DNA of 64,000 nucleotides, taken from a bacterium (lineage in GTDB: Bacteria > Actinomycetota > Acidimicrobiia > Spongiisociales > JAENVV01). Position 1 is the stretch's first letter. Every line of letters starts with the position of its first letter. Shown here piece by piece: positions 27,253 through 39,471 of this stretch. The notes under the pieces were generated by a model. It saw only the letters and a list, made by a program, of their open reading frames with translations. It had not been told where the DNA came from and made no database searches. The position numbers were made by a program, and so were the translations under genes. Location: positions 3,810 through 67,809 of the forward strand of contig JAHEDI010000014.1 of the NCBI GenBank assembly GCA_024641305.1, written 5' to 3'.

Positions 27253-28979
27253 CACGCTTCCTTGGTACAGAATTGGAGAAATCTCTTGAGAGGCCAGGTA
27301 TTGACACATTGGTTCGGATCCAACCAGCCCCGCTGCGCCTGTTGGATGCCCCACCGCATATAGTCGAGTTCCTTGACACGGTGGGCGTCGGTATCAATGA
27401 TGAAGAATACGTCCCGCCCGCGTGCTTTTCGGATCACCTCGCTCGTGGCATCAAGGCGCTCGAGGTGCGAATTGATCTCGAGAGCCACCCCGGTGGTTTC
27501 GGCACCCTCCAGGACGGCGTCCACATCGAATTCAATACCGGGTCGGCGACCGATCATACGGCCGGACAAATGTCCGATCGCCCGCACGGCGGGGTTGCCC
27601 ATGGCCGTAAGCAACCGGATCGTCTGCCGTTCGGTCGGCAGGTCAAAGTGGGAATGCACCGACGCCACCGTGAAATCAAACCCGGCCAGGAACTCCGCGT
27701 CGTAATCGACGTTGCCGTCGGGGTCAATATTCAACTCGGTACCGTGAAGAAGCTCAATTGTCGGATACCGGCTCGCTAGTTCCCGAAGGCGGCCGCGCTG
27801 CTCGACCATCTGCTCCCGACTCGCCCCATTGATGGTGAGATCTTCGGCATGATCAGTGATAACCATGTACTCGTAGCCGCGCGCCAGGCAACCTTCAATC
27901 ATGTCGATCAGCGTGTCTTCGCCATCTCCTGATAAATCGGAATGAACGTGCAGATCGCCACGAATCATGTCCAACGTCACGACCGCGATAGGTCCGCGTT
28001 CTGCTGCTTCTATCTCACCGGAATCCTCCCGCAAGCGGGGTACCACATACGCAAGGTCCAGCGCACCGTAGATGTCCACTTCAGACAAGGCGGCAATCAC
28101 ACGAGCGTCGCCGGCATCGGCCAGTGCATACTCATTAAGGGTCATCCCCCGGGCAATTGCTCGCTGCCGTAGGGCAATATTGTGGGCTTTTGAACCTGTG
28201 AAGTACATAATCGCCGCCCCAAAAGACTCAGGAGCAACGACCCTGACATCGATCTGGAGACCGGCATGGGTCAGGAAACTCACCTTGGTGTCACCATCGG
28301 CGATGATCTCATCGACCACCGGCAGATCACGAACCCGGTTGGCGACCGGCCGTGGCGTGCTGGAGGCAACGAGTATGTCGACATCGGCAACGGTGTCGCG
28401 CAGTCGTCTCAGGCTTCCACAAATCTTCACCTCGACCACACCATCGACCGCAGCCAGCTCTTTGGCAACTCGCTCGGCAACCGGCATCGCTTCGGCAATC
28501 GGCGTCCGGCGATCCTTGCCCGACAGGCCCAATCGGCCGATCGCCTTGGCCAGCTTCTCTTCGGTCTTTGCCCCGAGCCCGGCCACCTCGCGAAGTTTTT
28601 CCCCGACAATCGCTTCGGTCAGTTTCTCCACGGAATCGACACCAAGCTCATCGCGCAATTTGGCGGCAGTCTTGGCACCGAGTCCAGGGATTTTCACCAT
28701 CTGGCGGTAGTCGGCGGGAAACATCGCACGAAGACGGTCAAGCTTGTCGATACTCCCTCGATCAACGAATTCCCCGATCTTGTCAGCAGTCGATTTGCCG
28801 ATACCTTTCAGGCCGATCATCTCCGATTTGGATAAGGTCGTGATGGCAGGCTGCAATTCGCGCAACGAGCGGGAGGCCGACTCATACGCCCGCGCCCGGA
28901 AGGATTGTGGATTCTGATCCTCGAGCTTGGTTAGCTCGGCAAGTTCGTCAAAGAGGTCGGCGAGAGTGGCATTGATCAC
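27252..28979 (-). CDS. polX: DNA polymerase/3'-5' exonuclease PolX
   Basis: HhH motifs (GLKGIGKSTADKIGEF; IPGLGAKTAAKL), pol X GSLRRLRDTVADVDILV, C-terminal PHP (GDLHVHSDLSGDGEDT; ITDHAEDL; IDTDAHR). Confidence 0.93.
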   Translation of the reverse strand: MINATLADLFDELAELTKLEDQNPQSFRARAYESASRSLRELQPAITTLSKSEMIGLKGIGKSTADKIGEFVDRGSIDKLDRLRAMFPADYRQMVKIPGLGAKTAAKLRDELGVDSVEKLTEAIVGEKLREVAGLGAKTEEKLAKAIGRLGLSGKDRRTPIAEAMPVAERVAKELAAVDGVVEVKICGSLRRLRDTVADVDILVASSTPRPVANRVRDLPVVDEIIADGDTKVSFLTHAGLQIDVRVVAPESFGAAIMYFTGSKAHNIALRQRAIARGMTLNEYALADAGDARVIAALSEVDIYGALDLAYVVPRLREDSGEIEAAERGPIAVVTLDMIRGDLHVHSDLSGDGEDTLIDMIEGCLARGYEYMVITDHAEDLTINGASREQMVEQRGRLRELASRYPTIELLHGTELNIDPDGNVDYDAEFLAGFDFTVASVHSHFDLPTERQTIRLLTAMGNPAVRAIGHLSGRMIGRRPGIEFDVDAVLEGAETTGVALEINSHLERLDATSEVIRKARGRDVFFIIDTDAHRVKELDYMRWGIQQAQRGWLDPNQCVNTWPLKRFLQFCTKEA

Positions 28980-29019
28980 ATCCAGCAGACTAGGTGACGC
29001 CGGGTCCGATTCGAGGCGC

Positions 29020-30480
29020 TCAACCCCACAGGGTTGGCTGGTTTTGGGCCAGATACGACCGCAGCTTCAGCTTGCGACGAGTCGACTCAGATGTCATATA
29101 CCGGACTTTCCCGAAGATTTGGCGCTCGGGGCCCCAAGCCCGGTCGAACCTTCCCAACACCCAGTGGATCCCCGACACCGAATTGGGATCCCGGCCGTCC
29201 AACGCATACCGATTGTTGAGGTCCATCATGACGGCATGGGCGATCCGTGGATGCGGAGACCACTCCAGGATCTTCTTGCCCCAAAGCATTCGCAGATAGT
29301 TGTGCATCGTGCCGGTCTCGGTGAGCTGAGTTTGGGCGGCGTTCCACACATCGTCGTGCGTGTCTGATCGAGCCAGCTGATCGGGCGTGTACAGGTAGGG
29401 ACGCGGGTCCGAGGCGTGTTGCTCAAGGGTTTGTCGTGCCCACCCGGGAAGGGCTTCGTATTGGTCGTAGACCGGGGAGTAGTAGGCAGCCCGGTAGCCA
29501 ATATCCCGCCAGGTTACGATCTGATCCAGGAAGCCCTCTCCCTGTTCTGACATACCCCACCAACCGGTCCGCGACCCGGTCGCCTTTGGCGCGACCTCAG
29601 CCGGGGTCCACTGTTCGGCCGCAACGACGCCAGCCAGGACCTCATGAACCGAAATGTGCCCGAAGTGCAGATAGGGCGACAGACCAGACTCAGCATGTTC
29701 GTCTGGATGGTTTCGCTGGTCGTATCGGCCCAAGCCGCTCGCCACGAACTCGGCCAATCGAGTTCGGGCAGCTACCTGACCGCCGCGAAGCGGAGCAACC
29801 GGGACTTCGTGGTCGAGGTCAAGTTCAATCACCACGTCCCTGGCCAGGCGGGCGGTCGGATAATCAATCATGATTTGATCAATCACGTCGGGACGGGTGG
29901 AGTCCAGACCACCGAGCGGGTCGTCGTCGGGTCCGTCCTCAAGATGATCAAGGAGGACTGTTTGATAGAACCGGCGAAGGTCGACCGCTCTCTTGAAGTC
30001 TCGAGCCGTCACCGACATCGGGACCACGCCATTGTGGTCCACAACTTCAAAGCGGCACTCGATCTGTGCGACCGCCGCTTGCCGGGCGGCGGGAAGAAAG
30101 AATACCGGCGCATCATCACCAACCACGACCGCCGCCGAAGCACTCAACCGCCTAAGCAACCCTTTCCCAGCACCTGGCTCGGGTTCAATGTACGGAACGC
30201 AAACAACGTGTCGGTTCACTAGCGCTTCGACGACGTCAACGATGCCGTCGATTGCAAAGGCATGAATCCGATCGTTGGCCCACGAATAGTCAAGGCGCAG
30301 GGCCGCCAGCACGACTAGCGGGACTCCCAGATGTCGCGACCAATCTGCCGCCCGTTGCAGGGCGTAGTTTGCGCCAGTCCTCCGATAGGCAGTCATCCAG
30401 TAGAGGACGTAATCACCGCTGGTGCCCACCTCGGCATCCACCAGCGTTGTTATGCGCTGATCAGGAACGTCAGAATTCAC
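29020..30480 (-). CDS. Class II-type CPD photolyase
   Basis: VLYWMTAYRRTGANYALQRAADW; THDDVWNAAQTQLTETGTMHNYLRMLWGKKILEWSPHP; LNNRYALDGRDPNSVSGIHWVLGRFDRAWGPERQIFGKVRYM. GTG at 30480 overlaps the preceding stop (GTGA). Confidence 0.9.
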   Translation of the reverse strand: MNSDVPDQRITTLVDAEVGTSGDYVLYWMTAYRRTGANYALQRAADWSRHLGVPLVVLAALRLDYSWANDRIHAFAIDGIVDVVEALVNRHVVCVPYIEPEPGAGKGLLRRLSASAAVVVGDDAPVFFLPAARQAAVAQIECRFEVVDHNGVVPMSVTARDFKRAVDLRRFYQTVLLDHLEDGPDDDPLGGLDSTRPDVIDQIMIDYPTARLARDVVIELDLDHEVPVAPLRGGQVAARTRLAEFVASGLGRYDQRNHPDEHAESGLSPYLHFGHISVHEVLAGVVAAEQWTPAEVAPKATGSRTGWWGMSEQGEGFLDQIVTWRDIGYRAAYYSPVYDQYEALPGWARQTLEQHASDPRPYLYTPDQLARSDTHDDVWNAAQTQLTETGTMHNYLRMLWGKKILEWSPHPRIAHAVMMDLNNRYALDGRDPNSVSGIHWVLGRFDRAWGPERQIFGKVRYMTSESTRRKLKLRSYLAQNQPTLWG

Positions 30481-31217
30481 GAACGGTACTGGCGAAGAAA
30501 TCCCAGGATCGCCTTTACACATGCTGCTTGTTGATCGTTGCGGGTGATTGAGGCAATGCCATCACCGATCTGGGGTCCGTAATTTCCAAATTGGGCATGA
30601 TTGCCGCCCGGAATCAGTACCAGCTCGGCAGACTTCGGTAACAGATCGGCGGACTTCTGCTCGATCTCTGCCGGCGGTGCAAGACCGTCTTCACTGCCAT
30701 ACACAACCAGCGTATTCAGGTTGCGAAAAGCCAAATTCGACGAACCGTCCGGGTAGGAAGCCAACAGTATCAAGCCAGAGATGCGCTGGTTTCGCTCGGC
30801 GAACTCGGCGGCCATCGCCCCACCCATGGAGTGGCCGGCCATGATCCAGGATGAAATCTCCGGGTATTCCATGAGCACGTCACTGGCGGCGGACACCCCG
30901 AGAACGGCGAAATTGAAAGGGTGTTTCACGATGACGACGAGATACCCATCATCGGCCACCTGACGGGCAATCGGGGCGTACGCATCGGGATCAACCCTCG
31001 CCCCGGTGTAAAAGATCACTCCCACCGTCGGCTCGTGATCGGCCGGCCTAAACGTAAGACGAGGGGTTGTTGAAACGACAACATCGTCGTCTGTCATCAT
31101 CGAGCCCACGACGTCGGGAGTAGAGCGATACGGAGACACAAAGTTGTCATACGCATAGAAAGCGCCGAGCGCCAGGGTGGCAATGAGGAGTCCCCGGATG
31201 ATCCACTTATTGCTCAT
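30477..31217 (-). CDS. Alpha/beta hydrolase with N-terminal signal anchor
   Basis: WIIRGLLIATLALGAFYAY; IMAGHSMGGAMAAEFA; IPGGNHAQFGNYG. Confidence 0.85.
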   Translation of the reverse strand: MSNKWIIRGLLIATLALGAFYAYDNFVSPYRSTPDVVGSMMTDDDVVVSTTPRLTFRPADHEPTVGVIFYTGARVDPDAYAPIARQVADDGYLVVIVKHPFNFAVLGVSAASDVLMEYPEISSWIMAGHSMGGAMAAEFAERNQRISGLILLASYPDGSSNLAFRNLNTLVVYGSEDGLAPPAEIEQKSADLLPKSAELVLIPGGNHAQFGNYGPQIGDGIASITRNDQQAACVKAILGFLRQYRS

Positions 31218-31258
31218 ACAAGTTCATTCTCACAGACTTGCTGGGCGTCCGCCCGGAT

Positions 31259-33004
31259 TTACCAACCGGCCCAGCGGGGACGACCGGGCAAGCGAGCCGA
31301 CTCGTCGTAGGGAAGCACATGCAGCAACTCCCCGCCCGCTACCAGGCCCTGGATGGCTTGCCACGCCGTTGCAGAGAACATGTCACGGTGTTCCGAGAGA
31401 AAGACCTCCCGCAATGACGGTGACAAGCCGAGAAATCGCTCATGTTCCTCAGGGAACACATCGGTGTCACCAACGGTATACCAGGCATCGGACGACATCT
31501 CGTCCGCGTCATCACGCGACTGCGGGATCTCCCTAAAGCGCATGTCAGTGAGCGGCCGCAGTTCGTCGTAGTCATAAAACACGACGCGTCCGTGTCGTGT
31601 CACGCCAAAATTCTTCAACAACAGGTCACCTGGGAAGATGTTCGTTGAGGCCAGATCCTTGATCGAACGTCCGAAATCGAGGACCGCGGCTCCGGCCGCC
31701 CGCTCACCTGCTTCCCGAACGTAGATATCGAGCGGGATCACCCGACGCTCGACATAGACCTGCTTGATCACGACCTTCTCGTCGAAGATCTCTATGGTGC
31801 TGGCTGCCTCGGCTGCGAACTCTGCGAGGAGGGCATCGGAGAATCGGGATCGTTGGATCTCCAGATGTTGAAAGTCCTGTGCATCAACGAGGCGCCCGGC
31901 CCGGTCGTGTTGAAAAACCATGCTGTATTTCTCCATGATCGCCCGACGAGTCGTGCGCTTCTGAGGCGGGAATCGATCCCGGATGATCTTGAAGGCATCT
32001 TCGAATCCCGGCATCGTGAACACGATCATGACGAGACCTCTGGTTCCTCTGGCAATTTCGAACTGCTCATCGGTGGAGGCCAAATGCCGCCGCAAATCAC
32101 GGTATAGCTCCGTCTTGCCATGTTTGTTATAGCCAATCGCGATGTAGATCTCTGCGACTCGTTTACGGGGCATCAACCGTTTCAGAAAACGAACGAGATC
32201 GTATGGGCGCCCAACATCAACAAGAAAATACGAACGGGTGAACGAGAACAGTATGGACACCTCGTGCTCCTGTGTGAGGACGGCGTCGATGGCGATACCG
32301 GCTTCATCGTTGGTGAACGCGATGACGAGCGGAATCGAGTGAGAACCCGAATGGAGACGGGCGACGAGGTAGGCCGCCTGCCCCCGGTAGAAGACAGACC
32401 TGACCAGCTCGGCCCCGTCAAGACTCATGAGCGCCCCGATCTGCTCGAGCCGCCCCTCGATTCTCTCCGTCGCCGCTGCCACATCCCGTTCTCGATTCAC
32501 CAGAACAAACGGACAATGATCCAGCATCGCGCCAACCATGTCGGCCACCGATTCGGCCCGACCCTGGGCGAGAAACACCGGCTCGGACGAGCGCGTCGGG
32601 GGGGTGTCGAAGTCCGTGTCCACAAACTCGATGGCCTGGTCGACGCCGACCGTCGTAAAAACTCGCCGGGTTATGGAGTTGAAGAATGTTTCGGCGATGT
32701 CCCAATCATCCCGATCGGAAATCAGGGCTGAGAAGACGGCTTTGAGAGATGCCCAGATCGCCTGATCCTCCGCACGATCGCCAAGCAACCCGACGACGTC
32801 GGCATATACCTCCGAAACTACGCTGCGGTAGAGACCTAGTCGTTCGGCAGCATCGGCCTGCATCCCGTGCCAATCTCGATTGAGGAATCGCACCTCGGCC
32901 CGTGACGTAATCACCCGGAACCGGGCAACGTAGTTCTCATAGCCGGCCAGGATCGTCCTGGCCCCGACAAAGGACCGGCGGCTGTCGGTTAGCGGTGCTT
33001 CCAT
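31259..33004 (-). CDS. aceK: Isocitrate dehydrogenase kinase/phosphatase
   Basis: 581 aa; ILAGYENYVARFRVITSRAEVRFLNRDWHGMQADAAERLGLY; LLKNFGVTRHGRVVFYDYDELRPLTDMRFREIP. Confidence 0.92.
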   Translation of the reverse strand: MEAPLTDSRRSFVGARTILAGYENYVARFRVITSRAEVRFLNRDWHGMQADAAERLGLYRSVVSEVYADVVGLLGDRAEDQAIWASLKAVFSALISDRDDWDIAETFFNSITRRVFTTVGVDQAIEFVDTDFDTPPTRSSEPVFLAQGRAESVADMVGAMLDHCPFVLVNRERDVAAATERIEGRLEQIGALMSLDGAELVRSVFYRGQAAYLVARLHSGSHSIPLVIAFTNDEAGIAIDAVLTQEHEVSILFSFTRSYFLVDVGRPYDLVRFLKRLMPRKRVAEIYIAIGYNKHGKTELYRDLRRHLASTDEQFEIARGTRGLVMIVFTMPGFEDAFKIIRDRFPPQKRTTRRAIMEKYSMVFQHDRAGRLVDAQDFQHLEIQRSRFSDALLAEFAAEAASTIEIFDEKVVIKQVYVERRVIPLDIYVREAGERAAGAAVLDFGRSIKDLASTNIFPGDLLLKNFGVTRHGRVVFYDYDELRPLTDMRFREIPQSRDDADEMSSDAWYTVGDTDVFPEEHERFLGLSPSLREVFLSEHRDMFSATAWQAIQGLVAGGELLHVLPYDESARLPGRPRWAGW

Positions 33005-33036
33005 GACGTGAGCCTACTGACGGCCCGCATTCCGAC

Positions 33037-33690
33037 CTATTTCGACGGCAGCGGTGAGTCGTGAAGCGCCGCGTCAAGGTACGGCCGGAATTCGGACAAC
33101 GTCGCCGAATCCCAGGTGCTCTCGCCGTCTCGCCCCGGACAAGCCCCCTCGTCGTGCGCAATGGCTGTGATTGAGATAATTTGGGACCCCACGATGGTCG
33201 CGTACTGAAGATTGAGCTCCGAGGGTTGGCCATCCGGGAGCATGCCAACATACCCGTAGAACACACCCCGAGCGCCTCCCAGAACAAAGGCATCGGGCCC
33301 AAGATTCTCAAAGACATAATCAGACGGACAGCCTACGGCCCGGTCGACCCCAATAGCTTCGTGAAATCCATCTGCCAGAGCATCCAGATTGGCAACGGGA
33401 TCGGCGTCCGGATCCAGATTGTCCACAGACGACACTGGGGAGGTTCTGGTTTCCAGCGTCCCGGTTGGAGCCCCGTTTCGCTCGACGCACAAGACACCGC
33501 CGTTCCCTTCGCAGGGTTGAACGATCCAACCGCCTCCGAGGTTTGCATCGTGATCCGGTGCATCCCAGAGAATCTGGCCCTCAGGGCCCGACGGCCTGGG
33601 AGGACCCGGGTCGTTCGAATCGGCGTCACTCCCCAGACAGCCAGTTACAAGCAAGGCGATTAAGACCGTGGCAATGGTGTAGGGGCGCAT
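33037..33690 (-). CDS. Hypothetical lipoprotein
   Basis: MRPYTIATVLIALLVTGC|LGSDADSND lipobox; SD GGAGGAAGG upstream. Confidence 0.75.
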   Translation of the reverse strand: MRPYTIATVLIALLVTGCLGSDADSNDPGPPRPSGPEGQILWDAPDHDANLGGGWIVQPCEGNGGVLCVERNGAPTGTLETRTSPVSSVDNLDPDADPVANLDALADGFHEAIGVDRAVGCPSDYVFENLGPDAFVLGGARGVFYGYVGMLPDGQPSELNLQYATIVGSQIISITAIAHDEGACPGRDGESTWDSATLSEFRPYLDAALHDSPLPSK

Positions 33691-33823
33691 TCCCTTCCTC
33701 CGTGGTCAGATCCGGCCAGCGCCCACACGATACGAAACGGGCGCACCAGAACTGTACTTGACCACACGCAACTGCCGACTCCCAAATCGCATTTCCAGCA
33801 GCAGGCCATTCGACCCGGATGAG

Positions 33824-33905
33824 TACCCCGGGGGGGACTTGAACCCCCACGCCTTGCGGCCGTGGATTTTAAGTCCACTGCGTCTGCCGATTCCGCCACC
33901 GGGGC
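33824..33905 (-). tRNA. tRNA-Leu (anticodon UAA)
   Basis: Minus strand GCCCCGGTGGCGGAATCGGCAGACGCAGTGGACTTAAAATCCACGGCCGCAAGGCGTGGGGGTTCAAGTCCCCCCCGGGGTA: long variable arm, TPsiC arm, TAA anticodon; CCA not encoded. Confidence 0.95.
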
Positions 33906-33911
33906 CTGATG

Positions 33912-34805
33912 TCAAGTGGACACTAATGCAATCGCCACACCGTGCAGCAGGTCACGCTCAGAGATGGTCATATCGATGCCACCCATCGCCAGGAGGGATG
34001 CTTCGAGGACCACGAGACCGCCGAGGATGACCGGGGCCCGCTTCTCCCCGATGGTCCCCACCGTGGCAATCTGCGACGTGTCGAGAGACGACAGGCGGGC
34101 TATAAGCGCCTGTACGTCGTCAAGGTTGATCGTCGAAAGGTGGGTGCGTTCTCTGTCATGGTGAGTCAACCCAAGCAAGGTACCGGCCACGGTGGTACAG
34201 GTGCCGGCGACACCAACGGGTCGACCTGCCACGCCAACCTCTGCGCTCACGATGTTGTGGCGGGCCACCCGGCGGGCCTGCGCCAGTACTTCCGTCGACA
34301 CCGGCCCGTCGCCCAGATACAGGTCGGTTAGCCGGACCGAGCCGATGTCGATACTGATCGCCGACTCGACGTGTCCGGTGCCGGTAACAAACTCAGTTGA
34401 ACCGCCACCAATGTCGACGACAGTGATCCGCTCACCGGGTACCGCCTGGGCAGCACCGGCAAACGCAAAGCCGGCTTCTTGTTCACCACTGATCAACGAA
34501 GGGCGAATCCCGCAGGCCGCCTGGGCTGCATCAAAGAACTCGTCGCGGTTGAGGGCGTCCCGCGAGGCCGACGTGGCAACGATCATGGAGCGATCCGCCG
34601 CAGCGAAGGCGGCCGAGAATGACCCCAGGGCTGCCACCGTTCGTCGGATGGCTTCCGGCTGGAGGCGACCGGTGGCATGGAGGCCTCGCCCAAGGCCAAC
34701 AACGTCGGTGCGGACGTCGACCTCAACGACCTCAACTCCGGCGACGTCGGCGACGAGCAACCGGACCGTATTCGTGCCAATGTCTCCAACGGCGACCCGG
34801 GTCAT
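33912..34805 (-). CDS. Exopolyphosphatase / Ppx-GppA family
   Basis: VAVGDIGTNTVRLLVADV, VVDIGGGSTEFVTG, GVAGTCTTVAG. Confidence 0.92.
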   Translation of the reverse strand: MTRVAVGDIGTNTVRLLVADVAGVEVVEVDVRTDVVGLGRGLHATGRLQPEAIRRTVAALGSFSAAFAAADRSMIVATSASRDALNRDEFFDAAQAACGIRPSLISGEQEAGFAFAGAAQAVPGERITVVDIGGGSTEFVTGTGHVESAISIDIGSVRLTDLYLGDGPVSTEVLAQARRVARHNIVSAEVGVAGRPVGVAGTCTTVAGTLLGLTHHDRERTHLSTINLDDVQALIARLSSLDTSQIATVGTIGEKRAPVILGGLVVLEASLLAMGGIDMTISERDLLHGVAIALVST

Positions 34806-35332
34806 CTCGGTTCAACCCAATCAGGATTGCGGATCATGTGCTCATCGATTTCCGTCACGCACGGTGTCACACAGATGAGCGGTTCCACCCAGGGAGCTAC
34901 CAGACCACCGATCGGGTTGTCGTTACCCGCCGCATGATCGGCGTAATGAGCGTGCAAGCACTTCACGCCGGTCGCCAGGCCCGCGACGCCGCCGGTTGGC
35001 CGGTGTTTGGCACCGATCGGAATCAGTGCGTCTCGCTCAGCGCCGTACCGGAGGTGGGCTGCTTGCATACGGTCGGCGAGGATGGGGTCTTCGTCGAGCG
35101 CCTGCTCCATCGCCTTGACCCCTCCGGCACCTTCGAGACGGCCGATCCGCCGATTGGCAAGCGGGCACGTCAGCCAATAACGAGTAGGAAACGGAGTACC
35201 GTCATCGAGTAGCGGCGGAACCTTGATCACGGTGGGAAGTCCCAGTGGGCACCGGGCAACAGGTTGGCTGGCTGCCCGTAGTGGGCGCTCGATCTGTGCG
35301 GCGGCAATCGCCGCATCCGCGTCGTCATGCAT
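34802..35332 (-). CDS. DUF501 domain protein
   Basis: VARCPLGLPTVIKVPPLLDDGTPFPTRYWLTCPLANRRIGRLEGAGGV; GVKCLHAHYADHAAGNDNPIG. Confidence 0.87.
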   Translation of the reverse strand: MHDDADAAIAAAQIERPLRAASQPVARCPLGLPTVIKVPPLLDDGTPFPTRYWLTCPLANRRIGRLEGAGGVKAMEQALDEDPILADRMQAAHLRYGAERDALIPIGAKHRPTGGVAGLATGVKCLHAHYADHAAGNDNPIGGLVAPWVEPLICVTPCVTEIDEHMIRNPDWVEPR

Positions 35333-35342
35333 GACGGGACCC

Positions 35343-38470
<3,128 letters not shown>

Positions 38471-38474
<4 letters not shown>

Positions 38475-39388
38475 GGGGCGATGATGGTTGGCGGCTGAGT
38501 GGTGTCCTCAGGAAGCGTCCACGTTCCGTAGGAGTCTGCTACCTGAACATCCGCCGATCGAATCTCACCGACGTACCACTCACTGAGAAGCGTTGTGGCG
38601 CTCGTCGATTTGATACTTTCGGCGATCCGATCGTGATACTCGGAGAATTCCGGAATCGTTCGATCGGTGACGAGGATGACGTGAAATCCAAATTCGCTCT
38701 CGACGGGAGGAAACGGCTCATTGAGCGGGGCGACCAACGTGGCCTGGGCGAACGGTTCAACATAACCAGTCGGCGAGGCGCAACCGAGGTCCCCACCATC
38801 GGCTGCCGAACCGTCACTCGAAAGCTCCTTGGCCAGTTCCGCGAAATCTTCACCGGCTACCGCTCGATCGTAGGCAGCCTGAGCTTCCTCGGCGGTCGCA
38901 ACCAGTATGTGCGAAGCGCAGACCTGGGTGAGTTGATCGACAGATGCATCAAACTGAGCCTGAATCTCGGCCTCATCTGGTTCGGGAACCTGAGCCGTAA
39001 AGCGCTCGCTCAACTGTGTTTGAATGCGATCTTGTCGCACGATCATTGGCAGGACTGCTTCGCTGAAGCCATTCTCGGTGAGTGCGGTATCCAGCGTCAC
39101 GCCTTGCCCGGCAAGCGACGCTTCGATTTCGGTGATCCCCGCCTGAATGTCGTCATCAGAGACATTGATCTCGAACTGATCGAGTGCCGCTTTCGAGACG
39201 ATTTGATCAACGATCACCTGATAGAGCATGTCATTGAAATTGGTTTGTTCGGGGGCGGCGGAATCGGTAAGCAGGTCAGCGACCTGGGCGGTTGAGATGG
39301 TTGTGCCGTTTACGACGGCGGCCGAACCGGAGCCGCACGCACTTATCACGAGCGCGAGCACAACAGCGATGGGAATGAGACGTTTCAC
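38471..39388 (-). CDS. SurA/PrsA-type peptidyl-prolyl isomerase lipoprotein
   Basis: MKRLIPIAVVLALVISAC lipobox; SurA_N-like region; parvulin ASHILVATAEEAQAAYDRAVAGEDFAELAKELSSDGSAADGGDLG. Confidence 0.88.
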
Positions 39389-39471
39389 GAGGTCACCTTA
39401 ATCTGAATTGACTTGAACGGTTGTCGATGTTGGCATCCATGGTAGGCCGGAGCGTGCACCATACGAAACTG

